Of a stretch of DNA of 64,000 nucleotides, positions 48,392-57,800 are shown one piece after another. The DNA is taken from the IMG/VR virus record IMGVR_UViG_3300021478_000453, positions 1 through 64,000 of that record; one strand, 5' to 3'. Source of the DNA: a virus. Positions within the stretch are counted from its first letter, which is position 1; the number at the start of each line of letters is the position of its first letter. Made by a program: the position numbers and the translations under genes. Below the pieces are notes generated by a model, which did no database searches, was not told the DNA's origin, and was given only the letters and a program-made list of their open reading frames with translations.

Positions 48392-48846
48392 CCATCGAGA
48401 CCGTCCTGATGAAGCGCCGCGCGCTCTACGCCGGCGAGATCGGTTTCTTCCCGACGAGCCCCGGTGCACAGGAAGACGTCGCGCTGGCCAAGATGGACAG
48501 CGAGGTGGTGTGCAGCTTCTATTCGCCTAGGAACCTGGAAGCACTCAAGTTTCTCTGGGCTCTCGTGCACAAGGTTGCAGACAACACCGACCGCTACCTG
48601 GACAAGGACGAGGCGATGGAGGACCTCAAACTTCGCGCCGGCTTCACCAAGGTGGTCTACAATAGCCAGCAGAAGGAGCTGGAACTCCGCCCCAAATCCC
48701 TCAAGCGGGTGGGCAATGAGCAGCTCCGCGCCCTGACGGACAAGGTTATCGGCATTATCTGCGGTGAGATCCTCCCGGGCATGGACCGCAACGTGCTGCG
48801 CCGCGAGATCGAGGAGATGACCAGTGACCAAGGCCGAGCGCGCTAG
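48388..48846 (+). CDS. Hypothetical DUF1367/NinB-like protein, 152 aa
   Basis: GTG start in a GTGA overlap; the longer frame is antisense-free but lacks a good start. ALKFLWALVHKVADNTDRYL, then DEAMEDLKLRAGFTKVVYNS, LELRPKSLKRVGNEQLRALT, VIGIICGEILPGMD. The helical order resembles DUF1367/NinB-type recombination modulators. Match tentative. Confidence 0.55.
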   Translation: MTIETVLMKRRALYAGEIGFFPTSPGAQEDVALAKMDSEVVCSFYSPRNLEALKFLWALVHKVADNTDRYLDKDEAMEDLKLRAGFTKVVYNSQQKELELRPKSLKRVGNEQLRALTDKVIGIICGEILPGMDRNVLRREIEEMTSDQGRAR

Positions 48847-49075
48847 GCTGCGCAAGGACATTGGTATGGCTGTGCTCGATATCCAGAACCGCAATCGCGA
48901 TCGCTTCTCTCCCGAGATACTGGTCCCCGAGATCGTCGCGACGCTTGTTTCCCTGTCAGCCTTCTTCGCGCACCAGGGCGGCGGCCTCGACCGCGGGCAA
49001 TTCGAGGAGCTGTGCGAGGAAGTGGTGGATGACGAGTGGCGATTCAGCTATGATGTGAGCGCGTCCCCCGGATGA
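48824..49075 (+). CDS. Small helical protein, 83 aa
   Basis: GTG start, 23 bp inside the previous gene. RLRKDIGMAVLDIQNRNRDR, then EIVATLVSLSAFFAHQGGGL and ELCEEVVDDEW. Last gene of the second early block. Not recognised. Confidence 0.55.
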   Translation: MTKAERARLRKDIGMAVLDIQNRNRDRFSPEILVPEIVATLVSLSAFFAHQGGGLDRGQFEELCEEVVDDEWRFSYDVSASPG

Positions 49076-49107
49076 CGATCCCAGCCCCCCTGATGTCTTC
49101 GCCGGTC

Positions 49108-49128
49108 GATCCCCCCGATCGAGGGGAC
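49108..49128. terminator. Weak convergent stem-loop
   Basis: TCCCC-CCGATCG-AGGGGA lies between the converging early and late ends (plus stop 49075, minus stop 49158). No U-run either way, so only a possible bidirectional stop. Confidence 0.35.
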
Positions 49129-49157
49129 CAACCCTCCCCCGGGACGCACATTTCCTC

Positions 49158-49298
49158 TTACGGCACCGTCCCGTAGCCGCTCGGCTCCGGCTTATCGTCC
49201 CAGCCACTGCGGAAGCAGCTATAGAGGCTGAGCGCAGCCAGCCCGAGAATAAACCCGATCAATACCCCCACGGCACGGCGCTTGTTAGCTGGCTTCAC
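49158..49298 (-). CDS. Small membrane protein, 46 aa
   Basis: GTG 49298 with GGGGAG eight bases before it. KPANKRRAVGVLIGFILGLA then ALSLYSCFRSGWDDKPEPSG: basic start, one membrane helix, short acidic tail. Last gene of the late block; might help lysis or alter the membrane. Confidence 0.6.
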   Translation of the reverse strand: MKPANKRRAVGVLIGFILGLAALSLYSCFRSGWDDKPEPSGYGTVP

Positions 49299-49321
49299 GG
49301 CAATGCTCCCCTGAAAGAGCA

Positions 49322-49399
49322 GGGAGGGAGCGCCCAGGAGCTAACTCCCTCCCCTCTACCTTCTGCACCTAGGACGCAGAAGAAGCCGTGTGCTTCTTC
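49322..49399 (-). terminator. Two perfect hairpins ending the tailspike/Pro-rich transcript
   Basis: GAAGAAGC-CGTGT-GCTTCTTC (49379-49399) lies just after the minus-strand stop at 49409; GGGAGGGAG (49322-49330) pairs with CTCCCTCCC (49345-49353) further on and is followed in that direction by TGCTCTTT. Together they probably terminate most late transcripts before the last small gene. Confidence 0.6.
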
Positions 49400-49408
49400 A
49401 GCTCCCCC

Positions 49409-49996
49409 TTACTTCTTCGATGGCGTCGGCACGCCGGGATGCTCCGCCGACGGTACGATCGCCACCATCCAGCCGGTCTGTTCCGACCAAGCCGTCTTCA
49501 CGTCCCAGTTTTCCAAGATTTCAGGCTTTTGATCCGGCGGGCTGCCGGGCGGCGGCAGCACAATCGGATGAGTGGGCACGCCCGGCACTCCACTGCTTGG
49601 CGGAATGTAGATGGGATGCTCGGGCTTCAGCCCTGGAATAGTTCCCGGCGGCAGATAGATCGGTGGCGTCGGCATCGGCACGTTACCGCCGCCCCAGATG
49701 CCCGGAGGGCGTCCACCAGGCGCGATGGGATGCGACACCCAAGGCGGCGCGACACCGCCCCAATAGCCCGGAGGTGGACCACCGGGCGCGATCGGATGCG
49801 ATGGGTGCGGCGGTGCAACCCCACCCCAGTAACCGGGAGGAGGACCACCGGGCGCGATCGGATGCGTCGGCCACGGAGGCGCGACGCCGCCCCAATAGCC
49901 GGGCGGGGCGCCTGGCGACGGGGGCACCCACGGATGCGTCGGCGTGCCTCCGCCGCCGCCATCGAGAACAGTTATCAACGCAAGATATGTCGTCAT
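49409..49996 (-). CDS. Pro/Gly/Trp repeat protein
   Basis: 195 aa. Four copies of a unit of about 21 residues: PPGYWGGVAPPWPTHPIAPG and close variants (APPHPSHPIAPG, APPWVSHPIAPG, GIWGGGNVPMPTPPIYLP). The C-terminus is different (ENWDVKTAWSEQTGWMVAIV). Such PPGYWGGVAPP repeats recur in phages of Proteobacteria; a virion or lysis-related role has been suggested only by position. Confidence 0.75.
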   Translation of the reverse strand: MTTYLALITVLDGGGGGTPTHPWVPPSPGAPPGYWGGVAPPWPTHPIAPGGPPPGYWGGVAPPHPSHPIAPGGPPPGYWGGVAPPWVSHPIAPGGRPPGIWGGGNVPMPTPPIYLPPGTIPGLKPEHPIYIPPSSGVPGVPTHPIVLPPPGSPPDQKPEILENWDVKTAWSEQTGWMVAIVPSAEHPGVPTPSKK

Positions 49997-50046
49997 GATC
50001 GTCTCCTAGGCTTGTGCCAGGCAGGCCCGGCTGGCGCGGGTATTCG

Positions 50047-52023
50047 TCATTTGCTCACCAAGGTCCACGCCGCTCCATTCCAGGTGACGTAGCCTTTGGT
50101 GTTGCCGCCGCCGCCCGTGACGTTCGCTCCGATGACCGACGTGTTGGCGTCCACGATGTAGTAAAGCTCGCTGCTGACGGGGGGTTTAGGATTGGCGCTG
50201 ACACCAGGCAACATATTGTAGGTCAGACCAAGATCAGCCCATGACGGCTGCGAATTGAAGATCCTGATGCCTGCCGCATTGTTAGAGGCGGTCGCCACGC
50301 GACCGAGCGACGAATTAAGAAGCAGCAAGTTGGTGATGCTGTTGTAGGCGCTGCTCAGATCAAGGCTAACCCCGTTGATGGATGACGTCGAACAGCTTGT
50401 GTTTGTTATCGTGACATTTTGCGCGGATCCCCAAGGACCCCCAAGGATACAGGTCTGCTGAATCGGAGCAATGGTCGCATAGCCGTTAACCCATGCACCG
50501 GGATCGCCGCCGGTGCCTGTGACGGTGACGGTCCTTCCGTTCCAATTGCAAGTGATGTGATAGCCCTTGGCATAGGCGGGATTGGAGAACCCGTCCATGC
50601 TGCAATCGTTGTTGCCTTGCGTGTATCCCGGCGAGGGGTAATTCAGCGTGTAGGTGATCGTGCCGCCGTTGGCGGACGTCCACGACGCAGTATCGACCTG
50701 AATGCCCACGCCAAGCGTTCCGGTCAAAACCCCGTTGTTGATTGACGTGAACGTCGCCTGCACGATGTTCACGCTGATGTTGTCGCGCTCCGTCTGGAAG
50801 GAATTGATCGTAACTCCAGCGCTCTGGAGCCCGTTGAAGTAAGCGGCCATCCGTTGCGCGGCAACGTTCTGCGCGGTGTTGACCGTGTAGGTGCCTTCCT
50901 TGCCTGCATCGCCCCGCGCATTGGTGTTGGTCAATTGTCCGGTGATTTGCGTGCCATCGGCGCAGGGCTGATTGAACGGACATCCGAGCCACCAATTGCT
51001 CTGCCCCCACCAGTTCAGACGATGGCCGACGTGCCACTGGCTGATGGTGAGCGTGGTGCCGCTGATGCTGCCGGTGAAGATCGCCGGGCGGTCGTAACCG
51101 ATAATCAAGCCGGTGTTCGTTGTCTCGACGCCGACGCTGTTGATCGTCCCGCCCGGGCCGTTGAGGCTGATGCCGATGTCGTAGCCGCCGATCTTGAGGT
51201 TCGAGAGCCCCACCTGTGACGCATAGACCGCCACGTTCATCGGATAGCCGGAATGCGTGACCGAATTGAAATCGCAACGGCTGATCTCGGCCGTGAAAAG
51301 GTTCCACTGCGCGTCGATCCCGGTCATCCCGTTTATGCTGCAATCGCGGATGTAGCTGCCGGGATTCATGTTGTCGAAAAGAATCGCCCCGGACGCCCAA
51401 TCGAGCGAGAAGTTCTTGACAGCGAGATTCTCGATTCCGGCGGTGATGCAGCAACTATAATCATCGTCGCTGTGAGCGAGAATGAAGCCGGGGAAACTGC
51501 CCTGCAACACGGCGTTCACCCTGCTTCCTCCGATGATACGCACGCCGTTGCAGAGGTAGACGGTCGCTCCGATCTTGTAGATGCCCCCTGGAATGAAGAC
51601 CGGATTGCCGTCGGCGCACGAAGCATTGACCGCAGCCTGAACGGCGTCGTGATCATCCGTAATGTTATTGCCGACAGCGTTGTACGGAGATTGCCTGACG
51701 TTATGGACCGCCATGCCGCCGCCGCCCGTGCCAGTACCGGGAGGTCCCTGCGGCCCCGCTGGTCCCGCTGGTCCCGGCGGTCCTGTAGCGCCGGCTGGCC
51801 CAGGCGGCCCCGCCGGTCCTTGCGACCCCGTACCCGAACCCGCTGGTCCTTGCGGTCCCGCTGGCCCTACATCGCCCTTCGCTCCTTGCGGTCCCGCTGG
51901 ACCTATAACGCCTTGCGGGCCTACTGGTCCCTGCGGCCCAGGCGCTACAACCTGAGCCCACGCAAACTGCAACGAGAGGGCTAGAACGAAAACGACAAAG
52001 ATCATTCGTGCCCCATTTGTCAT
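50047..52023 (-). CDS. Tailspike with signal-like N-terminus, collagen stalk and pectate-lyase-type beta-helix
   Basis: 658 aa from ATG 52023. [18 protein letters not shown] is a hydrophobic signal-like segment; then [19 protein letters not shown] (about 75 residues of Gly-x-Pro), then [54 protein letters not shown]: the start of a pectate-lyase/P22-tailspike beta-helix that binds and often cuts surface polysaccharide. The C-terminal 200 residues are further beta strands. A virion spike normally needs no export signal, so the hydrophobic start may anchor it to the particle, or this is a spike used from the cell. It follows the spanin-like gene (ATGA). Confidence 0.75.
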   Translation of the reverse strand: MTNGARMIFVVFVLALSLQFAWAQVVAPGPQGPVGPQGVIGPAGPQGAKGDVGPAGPQGPAGSGTGSQGPAGPPGPAGATGPPGPAGPAGPQGPPGTGTGGGGMAVHNVRQSPYNAVGNNITDDHDAVQAAVNASCADGNPVFIPGGIYKIGATVYLCNGVRIIGGSRVNAVLQGSFPGFILAHSDDDYSCCITAGIENLAVKNFSLDWASGAILFDNMNPGSYIRDCSINGMTGIDAQWNLFTAEISRCDFNSVTHSGYPMNVAVYASQVGLSNLKIGGYDIGISLNGPGGTINSVGVETTNTGLIIGYDRPAIFTGSISGTTLTISQWHVGHRLNWWGQSNWWLGCPFNQPCADGTQITGQLTNTNARGDAGKEGTYTVNTAQNVAAQRMAAYFNGLQSAGVTINSFQTERDNISVNIVQATFTSINNGVLTGTLGVGIQVDTASWTSANGGTITYTLNYPSPGYTQGNNDCSMDGFSNPAYAKGYHITCNWNGRTVTVTGTGGDPGAWVNGYATIAPIQQTCILGGPWGSAQNVTITNTSCSTSSINGVSLDLSSAYNSITNLLLLNSSLGRVATASNNAAGIRIFNSQPSWADLGLTYNMLPGVSANPKPPVSSELYYIVDANTSVIGANVTGGGGNTKGYVTWNGAAWTLVSK

Positions 52024-52409
52024 GGCTTCTTCTCCTGCCACCGTGGAAGCTGCTCTCGCTTTTCAATTGATTCCATACTCCGAATGTACGCGTCTCTGGC
52101 ATTGCGCGCGCCTGTCAGTGCCTTCGGCGGAATCCTAGGCTCATAATTATCCGTCACCCAAACGCTGTAGAGAGCCATTATGTGCTTCTTGAACGCCTCA
52201 TCGAGCGCCTGTCTTTCCAACGCATCGATGTGATCATCCCATTTCGACGGCACCCACGTTGGATTACTCTGTTGAGTCTGCGCCGCCCCGGCCTGTTCCC
52301 AGCCACCGGAAAGCCAGCCGATCAGTGCCAGGATAAACAGCACGAGGACGATGATCAGGAACGCCAGGATGGCACGATGCAGCAGCGGAACCTGGTCAGG
52401 CGGTTTCAT
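52020..52409 (-). CDS. Single-pass membrane protein, possible i-spanin
   Basis: 129 aa from ATG 52409, overlapping the tailspike start (ATGA). [20 protein letters not shown] is a membrane helix near the N-terminus, then a periplasm-type helical part ([20 protein letters not shown]). This layout, next to holin-like and endolysin genes, fits an inner-membrane spanin. The partner outer lipoprotein was not found, so the role is inferred. Confidence 0.5.
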   Translation of the reverse strand: MKPPDQVPLLHRAILAFLIIVLVLFILALIGWLSGGWEQAGAAQTQQSNPTWVPSKWDDHIDALERQALDEAFKKHIMALYSVWVTDNYEPRIPPKALTGARNARDAYIRSMESIEKREQLPRWQEKKP

Positions 52410-52539
52410 TTTGCTGAACCCGCCGCTGCCGAATCTTCTCTGCCATGCGGACAACAACGGCACGCAACGCTACCTCGGCGCGATCACCAGTTTTCATCGC
52501 GGAATCAATCGCGAGGATGAACTCCTCGAACTCGCTCAT
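52396..52539 (-). CDS. Short helical protein in the lysis group, 47 aa
   Basis: ATG 52539 overlaps the holin-like stop (ATGA). SEFEEFILAIDSAMKTGDRA then ALRAVVVRMAEKIRQRRVQQ: two helices, basic end. May be an antiholin-like or regulatory peptide, but has no membrane segment. Confidence 0.55.
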   Translation of the reverse strand: MSEFEEFILAIDSAMKTGDRAEVALRAVVVRMAEKIRQRRVQQNETA

Positions 52540-52757
52540 TGTTTGCTTGGACAAAAAGCCATCGCCTTCTCGACCATCTGCTCCCAGATTTTCTGATTGT
52601 CGGTGAAGCGATCGGCTTGTTTGATCTGCAGCCACGTCGTCATGCCGATGTAGAAGAGATTGAACAGCACGAGCGCCAGCACCAATGGCGTTGACGCCAG
52701 CGACGAGATCAGCGTGCGTGCTGTCGAGCCTGCTTCCTCGGTCACGCCAGGATTCAT
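52536..52757 (-). CDS. Holin-like membrane protein, 73 aa
   Basis: TPLVLALVLFNLFYIGMTTW is one strong membrane helix; SSLASTP before it and QADRFTDNQKIWEQ after it are polar. ATG 52757 overlaps the endolysin stop (TGATG). Small membrane proteins at this place usually time lysis by permeabilising the membrane. A single helix suggests a class III-type or pinholin-like holin. Confidence 0.6.
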   Translation of the reverse strand: MNPGVTEEAGSTARTLISSLASTPLVLALVLFNLFYIGMTTWLQIKQADRFTDNQKIWEQMVEKAMAFCPSKQ

Positions 52758-54457
52758 CAGCTCACTACCGCGGTCTCGCTCAAGATGTCATCGACGGTGG
52801 TGAAGAGATCGTTGGCTTCCTGGGTAAGCTCAAGCTCCTTGCGGTTGATCGGCCCCCAGTGTTGGCGGACATTGCGGACGCCAACAGCGGCGCTCTCGAC
52901 CGCAAACGCCGGGCACTCCTTCGACAACGCCTGGAAATCATGGCCTCGGCCGCTACCGATGTTCTCCCAATCGGTCGAGCCGCATTGGACCTCACGTTGA
53001 AATGCTCTGAGCTGGCATTGCGGCGGCGAGGGGCCGTCGCCGAGGCCGGGAAGGTACTGATCGAGCAGCTCGTCGGCGTCGGTGGCGCAGACGTGGTAGT
53101 TGTACGAGGTCTGGAACAAGCCCGCCTCGCAGGTGTCGCTGGTCTGGCTCGAGGAGCCGGCCGAGGTATCCCGCCCGCAGCAATACTCTCCTGAGCTTTC
53201 CCGAATACCAAGGCCCAGTAACAGGACGAAGACGTGCCGCAGCGTGCGCCGGCCCGGCTTGCTGTTGTCCATGCCAAGCTTCTGGAACTCAGGACGAAAC
53301 CAGGCCAGCGCATCTTTCTCGGTGTTGCCGGTATCGGCCTTGGCCATCTCGGCGGCGTTGAGATCGCCGGCCTCGTACTTGCGCACGCAGGTGGCGTAGG
53401 CAAGCGCAATGCCCTGAATGTAGCCCAGAGGTGCCTCGCCTCTGTCGTCCCCCCATAGGAACGAGGCGGCGTCGCTACTGGCGGCGGCGTCCTCGATCTG
53501 CTGCACGGTCTCGGCGTCCAGCGGCGCCAGGAACGGCGTCGGGTAAGGCGGCAGGTCGAACTCCGCATCCAGCCTGGCCCACGTCGCCGGGCCGACCACG
53601 CCATCGGCATCGAGCAGCTGCTTGCGCTGGAAAGCCTCTACCGCCGTTGCGGTTTGGTTTCCGAAATCACCGTCAACCGGGGCGATCTCGAGCGCATCCT
53701 GCAGCACGCGCACCAGCGAGCCGTAATCGCCTTCCTCGATGGTCGGCCGGGTGATCGCGTCGGGCTCCGGCGTCGGCGTCGGCGGTGGCTCCGGCGGAAC
53801 TGGCTGCGCTCCAGCTCCGCTCCAGGTGCTACGCAGTTCCTCGTCGCCTTCGGTGTAGCTGTTGGTGTCCACGTCACCGGACACGCCGGGACAACCATGC
53901 GGCGAGGGCCCGACGTTGCCGTCGGAATACTGCCATAACCAGCAATCATCCCACGAAGCTTGCACCTTGATGTTGCTCGAAGAGTATTGCGCTAGCCAGA
54001 GACGATGCAGGCCGAAGAAGGGGTCCTGGCGGTTGCCGAGCTTCTGCTTCGCGGTGTTGCCGGAATAGACCACGCAGCGGCCCTGCCCGATGCGCTGGCC
54101 GATCAGCTCGAGGAACTGCTTCGCCTGGTCGGCCGACATCGTGTTGCCGTTGGGATCGTCCTCCCAATCAAGTGCATAGAGCGTGGCGTCATCGATGCCG
54201 ACGACCTCAAGGAAGTGATCGACCTGCGCTTGCACGTTCGATCCGTTGGCAAAATGGTAGGCACCCCACACGAGGCCGGCCGCGAGCGCTCCGCCGCGCC
54301 GCTTGGCGTACTGGTCATCGACGTAGCTGGTGCCCTCGGTCGCCTTGTGGATGATGCCGACGATGCCGGCGCCCACGATCTGTGACCATGATGTGACGTC
54401 GTTGTGATGTGAGATGTCGAGAACCTTGCGGACAATTTTTGCCACATCCATCCTCAT
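52757..54457 (-). CDS. Two-domain endolysin: GH25 muramidase plus lysozyme/SLT-like domain
   Basis: 566 aa. GH25 fold at about 8-210: LDISHHND with Asp14 and YALDWEDD with Asp97 and Glu99 supply the acidic catalytic residues; LWLAQYSS and WLWQYSDG are family strands. A peptidoglycan-binding domain follows (about 238-300: YGSLVRVLQDALEIAPVDGD). The C-terminal 250 residues contain GIRESSGEYCCGRD and CEAGLFQTSYNY, like the ESSG...GLFQTS motif of lytic transglycosylases. It cuts the glycan strands of the wall. Start at ATG 54457 or 54451; neither has a strong ribosome site. Operon with holin- and spanin-like genes. Confidence 0.85.
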   Translation of the reverse strand: MRMDVAKIVRKVLDISHHNDVTSWSQIVGAGIVGIIHKATEGTSYVDDQYAKRRGGALAAGLVWGAYHFANGSNVQAQVDHFLEVVGIDDATLYALDWEDDPNGNTMSADQAKQFLELIGQRIGQGRCVVYSGNTAKQKLGNRQDPFFGLHRLWLAQYSSSNIKVQASWDDCWLWQYSDGNVGPSPHGCPGVSGDVDTNSYTEGDEELRSTWSGAGAQPVPPEPPPTPTPEPDAITRPTIEEGDYGSLVRVLQDALEIAPVDGDFGNQTATAVEAFQRKQLLDADGVVGPATWARLDAEFDLPPYPTPFLAPLDAETVQQIEDAAASSDAASFLWGDDRGEAPLGYIQGIALAYATCVRKYEAGDLNAAEMAKADTGNTEKDALAWFRPEFQKLGMDNSKPGRRTLRHVFVLLLGLGIRESSGEYCCGRDTSAGSSSQTSDTCEAGLFQTSYNYHVCATDADELLDQYLPGLGDGPSPPQCQLRAFQREVQCGSTDWENIGSGRGHDFQALSKECPAFAVESAAVGVRNVRQHWGPINRKELELTQEANDLFTTVDDILSETAVVS

Positions 54458-54492
54458 TTGCGGCTCGAATCAGGGCTACATGCTAACACGTA

Positions 54493-54526
54493 GGGGCGCC
54501 GGCGAGTGGTTCCGCGCCGGCGCCCC
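54493..54526. terminator. Strong 12-bp GC stem-loop before the lysis genes
   Basis: GGGGCGCCGGCG (54493-54504) and CGCCGGCGCCCC (54515-54526) pair perfectly around ten bases. It sits in the 171-bp gap between the small membrane gene and the endolysin on the minus strand. No U-run; could attenuate read-through from the virion genes into lysis genes. Nothing else was seen in this gap. Confidence 0.6.
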
Positions 54527-54628
54527 GTCTCTGTGCAGGCGTCAGTTTTCCCGCGTAAACGGGAGGGATGGGGTCCTTCTGTTATCGCCGGCGGGCGCGG
54601 CCGGCGCGCGGTCCTCTTTGCACGGGCC

Positions 54629-54793
54629 TTAGTGGAAAACCCTTCCCAATCCTCCGAGCAGCTCGCTGGCAATCCAGAAGGCGACGGCCAGCCAGCCGAA
54701 ATGCCAGCGCGGCGCAAGCTGCGTCACGAAGCATGCAGCGATACAGGCGAACACGAAGGCGAACACCAGCAGGATAAGCCCGATATTTTGCAT
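54629..54793 (-). CDS. Small membrane protein, 54 aa, possible second holin
   Basis: GGGAGG seven bases before ATG 54793. LILLVFAFVFACIAACFVTQ and WHFGWLAVAFWIASELLGGL form two membrane helices joined by a short loop. This two-helix layout and its position before the endolysin fit a class II-type holin, although similar small phage membrane proteins have no tested function. Confidence 0.6.
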   Translation of the reverse strand: MQNIGLILLVFAFVFACIAACFVTQLAPRWHFGWLAVAFWIASELLGGLGRVFH

Positions 54794-54804
54794 TGAAAGC
54801 CTCC

Positions 54805-57800
54805 CTAGTAAACCTGCACCAGGCCGCCGACAGCGAAGGTCGGCTCGCGTCCCTCCGCTCGCGCCTTGTTGCGCTCCAACACCCGGCGCGCATTCAGCAT
54901 GTGACGCAGCTCATTCTGCTCCAGCTCCTTGACCAGATCATCCTTCTCTGCCGGTTCAAGATCGGTGCGAGCATTGATCGCGTCGGTCTGCTTCTGTAGC
55001 CCCTTGCGCGCCTTCTCCGTGTTCTTGAACGCTTCCGCGGCTCCCATCCCCGGCCCTGGCGTCTTGCGCTGGACCGCCGCATCGACCTCTTTCTTTGCCT
55101 CATAGTAGAGCTGCTTGTCGGCTTGCGGCTTTGGCTCACCGTAGAAGCGGCGCGCGAACGGGAACTTCTCCGGCACCCACTCCTGCCCCTGGTAGAGACG
55201 CGTGCCTGAGTTCCACATGTTGAGAGCGAAGCGCCCGAGGCCGCCGCTCGCGTAGCCCATCAGATAATCGATGTTGCCCGGAGCGGTATCGAGCAGCCCG
55301 GGTGTCGTCTTGGTGCCACCGGATAGCTCGTTGAGCTGCTTGGCAAAGCCCTGAGAGAATTGTGAGGTGCTTCTGAAAGGGCGCCGCTCGGACTCCGGCA
55401 AGTGTTTGTTCCAAGGCATGGCGTCCGGTCTGATCGGCGTGCCGAACGGCCCGACATTGGTGTAGAGCTGGACGGCAGGCTTCAAGAGCGTCGGGAAGAA
55501 ATGCGCCAAGCCCTGGTCTTGGCCTAGCGGATCGACAGCCTGCAGCATGTTCCAGCCGATCGCACTTGCCGTTTTGCCGAGGCTCTGCTGATCCCACATC
55601 CAGCTGGCGAGGTGCTCGCCCATGCCGGCGAACATGCCGAACACGAACGGCTTCGGGATCTTGGCGTAGCTGCCGCTCCCATCGGGAGACATCAGGATGA
55701 AATTGAGGTCCCGTTCCCATTCCGGGATCTTGGAATACTTCGACCGGCCGTCCTCGTCCGTGCCGCCAGCCATGATGTTATACATCGCGAGCGTCGCACC
55801 GCTCGCCGCCAGCCACGCTGCAGCCTTGCGCGCGCGAGGGCTCGTCTTGAGCGCCTGAGCTGATCGCACCGTTCCCTGCAAACCGGCATTGGCAAACATA
55901 TACAGGCCGGAGAGCCATCTCGCTTGGCCTCTGCGGTTGAAGTTGACCGTGCTCTCCCGTGCCATGAAGGCGGCTTTCCCCTCGCTCAAGCCGGCATCAA
56001 GCGCGGCGATGTAGACCGCCAGACGTGTTCCGTTCTCAACGCCGGTATTGGCGATATCGATAGCGTTGAGCGTCTTGTCCCTCCACTTCGCGAGCGTGTT
56101 GATGGTGCCGCCCTGCAGCCGTTGCAGCTGGCGTTGGACATCAGCGCCGGCTTCCTCCACCGTCCTCGCACCATAGAAGCCGATGCGACCGCCGGCTCGC
56201 TCGAACTCACGGAAATACTGCGCGTACTTGCCGCCGCCCGTGGGCCACTGTCCGTGCATCGCCCCGTACATCGCGCCCGGGAGGTTCTTGATAAAGCTCG
56301 CGCTGAATTTCCGCTGGGTGTCGCCAGGCAGATTGATGAATGCCTCGCCAGCGTCGCGGATAAAGTTCGACAACATGAACTCGGGGTTCCAGGAGGTCGA
56401 TAGCCTTGCCAGCAGGCGCGTCGTTCCACTAAGCGCGCGCATGACCACGTTCTGTCGGGGCTCGTCCAGGCTCTTTAGAGCACGCACGATCTTCGCGCCG
56501 TAATCCTTGTCGCTGAACCAAACTGATTTCTCTACGCCGTTCTCCTTCCAAGTGAAGGCTTGGTTATCGCTGCGCCAGTTAGGTTTAATTCTCTCCTCAA
56601 CTTGTCCTGTTTGCGTGTTGAGATATCTCTCCTTTGGACCTTGATTGTATTGCCACAGATCAGGCTCAGGAGTGTTGCGGACGAACTCACCAAGCGTTTG
56701 CCCTACGCGGTTGTGCTCGCCGCGGATGATGGCGCGCTCCAGCTGATGCACGGCAAACTGAATCGGATTTTCTGCCGGCGTGAGCCGTCCGAACGCCTGC
56801 TTATATTCTTTGCCCCGCACCTCCAGGCCCTTGCCGACGCCTATCCAGCGCTCGCCGGTCTCGGTGTGGCGCAGGGGCACATAATCCGGCCAGCGTTGCC
56901 GCCACGCCGCCGCCATCTGTGGGCTAAGCAGCCCGTCCCGCACCTGCATGTCGATGGTCGCGTCGATGAGCTTGCGCAGCGCAGTGTAGGCCGCATCGAA
57001 ATTGCCTTGGCGCGGGCGAGCGGCTGCCAAGATGCTTTGCGCAGCGGCATCACTCATGCCGGCCGGATCAGGAGAGAAGAGGTTGGGATTGATCCTGCGC
57101 AGGTCGCGATTGCGCTCCTGTGCATGCTTGGCCTTCGCATACTCGCCGATCTCATCCCACGTCAGACCGTTGCCGTTAATCTCCTTGACCAGCGGCTCGA
57201 TCAGATCGCGCTTGGCGTCGCGCATTCGCTTATCGATCTTGCCGTGAGACAGCGCCTCCGCCTGATAGGTGTCCATGTTCTCGGGAAGCGGCTGACCGGG
57301 ATTGTCGCGCAGCCACTGTTCTTGCATGCGCTTGATGCGCAGGAACTTGTCCTGGAGATACTCCCGGATCGCGGTCGGATTGATTTTGGTGCCACCGAGA
57401 TAGCCGGCAATCTTGGAAAGCGTGGAATGATTGTGCAGGATCAGCTTATCCGTGAGCACCTCGTCGGCAGCGTCGCGGATCAAAGGCTCGATTCCCGGTT
57501 CCCGTGGCTCGCCTTTCGGGCCGGTCGCTCTTTCATATCCCTTTTCTAGGATCGCTTCCTCAGTTCCAATCGGAAGTGGTTTGGTTTTAACGAGGCGCCC
57601 ACTACGACCACGCTTACCCTCACGCCGTAGCTTGCTGACAGGACGTCCAAATATATCAAGTTGCGCGGCCTCATCGCCAAACAACCCGACGTCCATGGGC
57701 TTCTGCGGTGCTTTGGGCTTGAGCGGTGCTTCAGCTTTGCGCTGTAGCATCCCCGCTACGTCGCGCTCAGTACCGGGGATGACCGCTTGCGGCTTGCCCT

